8,468 bases of DNA from contig CAMDOY010000146.1 of NCBI GenBank assembly GCA_945903655.1, positions 1 to 8,468 of the forward strand, given 5' to 3'. Made by a program: the position numbers and the translations under genes. Below are positions 6,052-8,468 of the stretch, piece by piece (positions within the stretch are counted from its first letter, which is position 1; every line of letters starts with the position of its first letter). Source of the stretch: Rhizobium sp. Q54. GTDB taxonomy: Bacteria; Pseudomonadota; Alphaproteobacteria; Rhizobiales; Beijerinckiaceae. Below the pieces are notes generated by a model that worked only from the letters and a program-made list of their open reading frames with translations, had not been told where the DNA came from and made no database searches.

Positions 6052-6662
6052 GTGCTAAGAATTGGTTATATGTTCCGGTCGAACTTATGGAACCGCTGTT
6101 ACCAACGACCTTGTTTTTGTTATTCCTGTTTTTTTACAACATCATGGTGATAGGCATTGTAACTTCTATTTTTTTAATTGCTATTTATAAAGCAAGGGAT
6201 CGATTTTTCCGTTACATAACGCGGGAAGAATATACACCTGAAAATAGCGCGGCTGGATATAAGAAAGCGAGCGCGATCATCTTGCCGTTGCTAAATGGGC
6301 GGTTTTATTTGATCGTGGTGTTTTATGCTCTTGTTATGGCCTTGTCTTCCTCGGGCTGGTCACATGCACAGCAAAGCGCCACACTCTGCGTGCTGGCGCT
6401 GTTTATTGCTGTCCTCACGGCGATCTTCGACGGTCCTGATGACCAGTGGCGCGAAAAGCGCGCGGCAATGAGTTCCGGCGCCCTCGCCTTTTGGTACATG
6501 CTTCTCTTCGCAAACGGCTATTTCTTTCTAGTGCTCGTTGCAGGAGACGGAACTGGGGTTGGCTTCCGTCCCGGCCGCTATGAGCCATACTTGGGATGCA
6601 TCTTCCCGGTATACTTGGGGGTTTCTCTTCGCCGCCTCTTTAATTTTCCAAAGCCACTATGA
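6048..6662 (+). CDS. Multi-pass membrane protein of unknown function
   Basis: A 204-residue hydrophobic protein that I do not recognise. Likely membrane segments are residues 17-47 (possibly two short or one long), 85-103, 111-127 and 144-165, with a weaker one at 181-195. A basic, aromatic loop (KARDRFFRYITREEY, 48-62) follows the first segment, and DGPDDQWREKR (128-138) links the third and fourth. The start is GTG with GGAGG 5 nt upstream, overlapping the stop of the HlyD remnant by 4 bp; this coupling suggests that it once stood last in a type I secretion operon (inference). The first third is much more AT-rich than anything else in the window and rich in T-runs, which marks it as foreign. 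No motif points to an enzyme. It ends 107 bp before the PTPS-like gene. It could be an immunity-, accessory- or export-related protein, but nothing in the sequence shows which. Confidence 0.75.
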   Translation: MSAKNWLYVPVELMEPLLPTTLFLLFLFFYNIMVIGIVTSIFLIAIYKARDRFFRYITREEYTPENSAAGYKKASAIILPLLNGRFYLIVVFYALVMALSSSGWSHAQQSATLCVLALFIAVLTAIFDGPDDQWREKRAAMSSGALAFWYMLLFANGYFFLVLVAGDGTGVGFRPGRYEPYLGCIFPVYLGVSLRRLFNFPKPL

Positions 6663-6769
6663 CTTGAGCTTTCCAGACCGGGTTGAAGCGACTGGAATGC
6701 AAAGCTCCCATAGCTTTCCCAGCAAATACCTCTACACTGTGCCCATCCCAACCCAGCCAGGAGCTGCCC
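6663..6769. other. Intergenic junction between the insertion and the PTPS-like gene
   Basis: This 107-bp stretch contains the right limit of the foreign segment. AAAGCT (6701-6706) and AGCTTT (6712-6717) form a perfect 6-bp inverted repeat with a 5-nt spacer, and AGCTTTCC occurs twice (6667-6674 and 6712-6719). I found no -35/-10 pair good enough to call, yet the PTPS-like operon needs a promoter here unless it is read from upstream. The inverted repeat could be an operator or a weak hairpin. Confidence 0.4.
6759..6763 (+). promoter_or_regulatory. Shine-Dalgarno AGGAG fixing the start at 6770
   Basis: AGGAG sits 6 nt before ATG 6770, an almost ideal arrangement. It rules out the in-frame ATG at 6683, whose extra 29 residues do not resemble the family. 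Confidence 0.75.
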
Positions 6770-7168
6770 ATGTTCGCCGTCGAAGTGCGCGACCACATCA
6801 TGATTGCGCATAGTTTCAAGGGGGAGCTGTTCGGCCCCGCCCAGAAGCTTCATGGAGCGACCTTCGTGGTCGATGTGGCCTTTTTCCGCGAGGAGATCAC
6901 CGCCGATGGGGTCGTGGTCGACATTGGCCGGGCCCATGACGCCCTCAAGGCGACCCTTGGTCCGCTCAACTACCAGAACCTCGACGAGCTCCCCCAGTTC
7001 GCGGGCAAGCAGACCACCACCGAATATCTCTCCAAATATATCTTCGACGCCATGGCCGGCGCCGCCCGTTCGGGCGCTTTGGGGCCCGGCGGCGAGGGCA
7101 TCTGCAAGATCCGCGTCAATCTGCATGAATCCCATGTGGCGCGGGCCTGGTACGAGGGCGCGGTCTAA
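6770..7168 (+). CDS. PTPS/QueD-family protein with degenerate active site
   Basis: A 132-residue, single-domain member of the 6-pyruvoyl-tetrahydropterin synthase / 6-carboxytetrahydropterin synthase fold. Family landmarks are AHSF (13-16), KLHGATFVVDVAF (26-38), VVVDIG (48-53), LNYQNLDELPQF (66-77), TTTEYLSKYIFD (82-93) and a C-terminal HES (119-121). Compared with E. coli QueD from memory, His14 and His28 of the zinc triad remain but the third (second His of HGH) is Ala30. The catalytic Cys is Ala24, and the Asp-His of the LDHxxLN motif is Asn67-Tyr68. Glu120, which anchors the pterin ring in the family, is kept. It therefore probably does not perform the canonical reaction; it could bind a pterin-like ligand, catalyse another step, or be structural. 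It is followed 3 nt later by the glycosyltransferase. Automatic pipelines would likely call it 6-carboxytetrahydropterin synthase, which may mislead. Confidence 0.88.
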   Translation: MFAVEVRDHIMIAHSFKGELFGPAQKLHGATFVVDVAFFREEITADGVVVDIGRAHDALKATLGPLNYQNLDELPQFAGKQTTTEYLSKYIFDAMAGAARSGALGPGGEGICKIRVNLHESHVARAWYEGAV

Positions 7169-7171
7169 ACC

Positions 7172-8230
7172 GTGACCCCAGCCCTCTTCGCCATTCCCGG
7201 CGATCTTTCCACCCTCACGGGGGGCTATGGCTATGACCGGCGCATGCTGGCGGCCCTGCCCGCCTGCGGGGTGTCGGCCACGCATCTGCCCCTGCCGGGC
7301 GGCTTCCCCTTTGCGGACGCCGCCACGGTGGCGGAAAGCCTGCGACTTCTGGCCCAGGCGCCGCCCGACCATGTGCTGCTGGTGGATGGTCTGGCGCTGG
7401 GCGCGCTGCCGCCCGATGGGCTCGCGGAGCTTGCGGCGCCGCTAGTGGCGCTGGTGCATCATCCGCTGGGTCTCGAGAGCGGGCTCGCGCCCGGCACGGC
7501 CCGCGCGCTGATCGACAATGAACGGGCGGTGCTGGCCCATGTTCGTCATGTCATCGTCACCAGCCAGACCACCCGCGACACCCTCATCGCCGACTTCGGC
7601 GTGACGGCGGAGCGCATCACTGTAGCCGAGCCCGGCACCGACCCCGCCCCCCGTTTTCAGGGTTCGGGCGGGCAGGGCGTGGCGCTTCTGGCCATCGGCT
7701 CCATCACCCCGCGCAAGGGGCATGGGGTTCTGGTGGAGGCGCTGGCCGGTCTGGCCCATCTGCCCTGGAGCCTCACCCTCATCGGCAGCCCTGACCGCGA
7801 CCCCGCTTGCGCGGCGCAGGTGCGGGCCTCCATCGCCGCCCATGGGTTGAGCGAGCGCATCACGCTTGGCGGCGAGGCGCCGGAAGAGGCCCTTGGCGTC
7901 GCCTATGCGGGCGCCGACCTCTTCGTGCTGCCCTCTTTATATGAGGGTTATGGCATGGTGCTGGGCGAGGCCATGGCGCGTGGCCTGCCCATCGTCACGA
8001 CCACAGGCGGCGCCGCTGCCCAAACCGTCCCCGACGCCGCCGCCCTCAAGGTCCCCCCCGGCGACGTGCTGGCCCTGCGCGAGGCCCTGCAAACCGCCAT
8101 CACTGATCCCGCCCTGCGCGCGCGCCTCTCCGACGCCTCATGGTTGGCCGGGCAAGGCCTGCCGCGCTGGGGCGATGGGGCGGCCTTGATCGCGTATGTC
8201 CTTCATTCCATCGCCGGAGCCAAACCATGA
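7172..8230 (+). CDS. Glycosyltransferase family 4 (GT-B fold)
   Basis: A 352-residue retaining-type glycosyltransferase of usual length. The N-terminal domain begins MTPALFAIPGDLSTLTGGYG and includes HHPLGLE (96-102). The C-terminal domain has the nucleotide-sugar region GSITPRKGHGVLVEAL (176-191) and the EX7E signature with E258 and E266 in YEGYGMVLGEAMARG (257-271). No membrane segment is seen, so it acts in the cytosol. The GTG start at 7172 is 3 nt after the PTPS-like stop, with GAGGG about 13 nt upstream as a weak ribosome binding site, consistent with coupling. Its stop overlaps the methyltransferase ATG. It would transfer a sugar to an acceptor that the operon suggests is small or pterin-like, but a cell-surface glycan cannot be excluded. 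The family call is firm; donor and acceptor are unknown. Confidence 0.92.
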   Translation: MTPALFAIPGDLSTLTGGYGYDRRMLAALPACGVSATHLPLPGGFPFADAATVAESLRLLAQAPPDHVLLVDGLALGALPPDGLAELAAPLVALVHHPLGLESGLAPGTARALIDNERAVLAHVRHVIVTSQTTRDTLIADFGVTAERITVAEPGTDPAPRFQGSGGQGVALLAIGSITPRKGHGVLVEALAGLAHLPWSLTLIGSPDRDPACAAQVRASIAAHGLSERITLGGEAPEEALGVAYAGADLFVLPSLYEGYGMVLGEAMARGLPIVTTTGGAAAQTVPDAAALKVPPGDVLALREALQTAITDPALRARLSDASWLAGQGLPRWGDGAALIAYVLHSIAGAKP

Positions 8231-8468
8231 CAGGATTTTCCGCCGCATGGCTCGCCCTGCGCGAGCCCGCCGACCACCGCGCCCGCAACGCCGCCGTGCG
8301 CGACGCCGCCATCGCCCATCTGGCAGCCAAAGCCGCCCCGCGCCTTGTGGATCTGGGCTGCGGTTCGGGCTCCAACCTGCGGGCGCTGGCGCCCCATCTG
8401 CCCTCCGGCCAGATCTGGCGCCTCGTGGACGCCGACCCTCTCCTGCTGCAAGCCGCCCGGCAGGCCCT
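8227..8468 (+). CDS. Class I SAM-dependent methyltransferase (C-terminus off the window)
   Basis: Eighty residues are present before the right edge. Motif I, the SAM-binding glycine loop, is LVDLGCGSGSNLR (40-52). The acidic end of beta-2 is seen in RLVDADPLLL (65-74), where Asp68 or Asp70 would hold the ribose hydroxyls. The helical N-terminus FSAAWLALREPADHRARN precedes it. ATG 8227 overlaps the glycosyltransferase stop (ATGA), a clear sign of co-translation. The substrate cannot be read from this part; by context it may methylate the product of the preceding glycosyltransferase or its acceptor. Confidence 0.9.
   Translation, partial: MTGFSAAWLALREPADHRARNAAVRDAAIAHLAAKAAPRLVDLGCGSGSNLRALAPHLPSGQIWRLVDADPLLLQAARQA

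Noticed and set aside
6683..6769. Upstream ATG start (6683) for the PTPS-like gene
   Set aside because: It has no ribosome binding site, and the added residues (MKRLECKAPIAF...) do not resemble the family, while ATG 6770 has AGGAG at 6 nt.

Overview
This is a GC-rich window from what is most likely an alphaproteobacterium. The reasons are very high third-position GC, GTG starts, GTGA/ATGA stop-start overlaps and the gene families present. The order cannot be fixed from this sequence. The window divides into three parts.

(1) Positions 1-3392, minus strand: a compact operon for osmoregulated periplasmic glucan (OPG). It reads opgH (glucan glucosyltransferase), then an exported protein of unknown family, then a membrane acyltransferase of the DUF1624/HGSNAT type cut off by the left edge. 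No opgG/opgD-like gene is visible. The unknown exported protein and the acyltransferase are therefore candidates for glucan maturation and substitution.

(2) Positions 3456-4490 and 6770-8468, plus strand: an MDR-family dehydrogenase without the usual N-terminal zinc/catalytic Cys, a 6-pyruvoyl/6-carboxy-tetrahydropterin synthase (PTPS) homologue that has lost its catalytic residues, a GT4 glycosyltransferase, and a SAM methyltransferase cut off by the right edge. The last three are tightly packed (3-nt gap, ATGA overlap). Together they look like a small biosynthetic operon, possibly for a modified or glycosylated pterin-like product (inference).

(3) Positions about 4491-6700, between the dehydrogenase and the PTPS-like gene: an accessory insertion of different composition. 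It starts with a six-unit tandem repeat (16-bp core, 22-bp period), AT-rich, with stop codons throughout and a good sigma70-type promoter inside it. The dehydrogenase stop codon runs directly into the array. The array is bracketed by an imperfect 17-18 bp G-rich direct repeat that copies the 3' end of the dehydrogenase gene. Next come an intact AAA_14/DUF4143 ATPase with a PD-(D/E)xK-like C-terminus, a hairpin at its stop codon, the C-terminal remnant of a HlyD-type secretion adaptor, and an AT-rich multi-pass membrane protein of unknown family whose GTG start overlaps the remnant's stop.

The best candidates for something undescribed are the 22-bp repeat/promoter/ATPase unit, the catalytically degenerate PTPS in a glycosyltransferase-methyltransferase operon, and the OPG operon with an unknown exported protein in place of OpgG.
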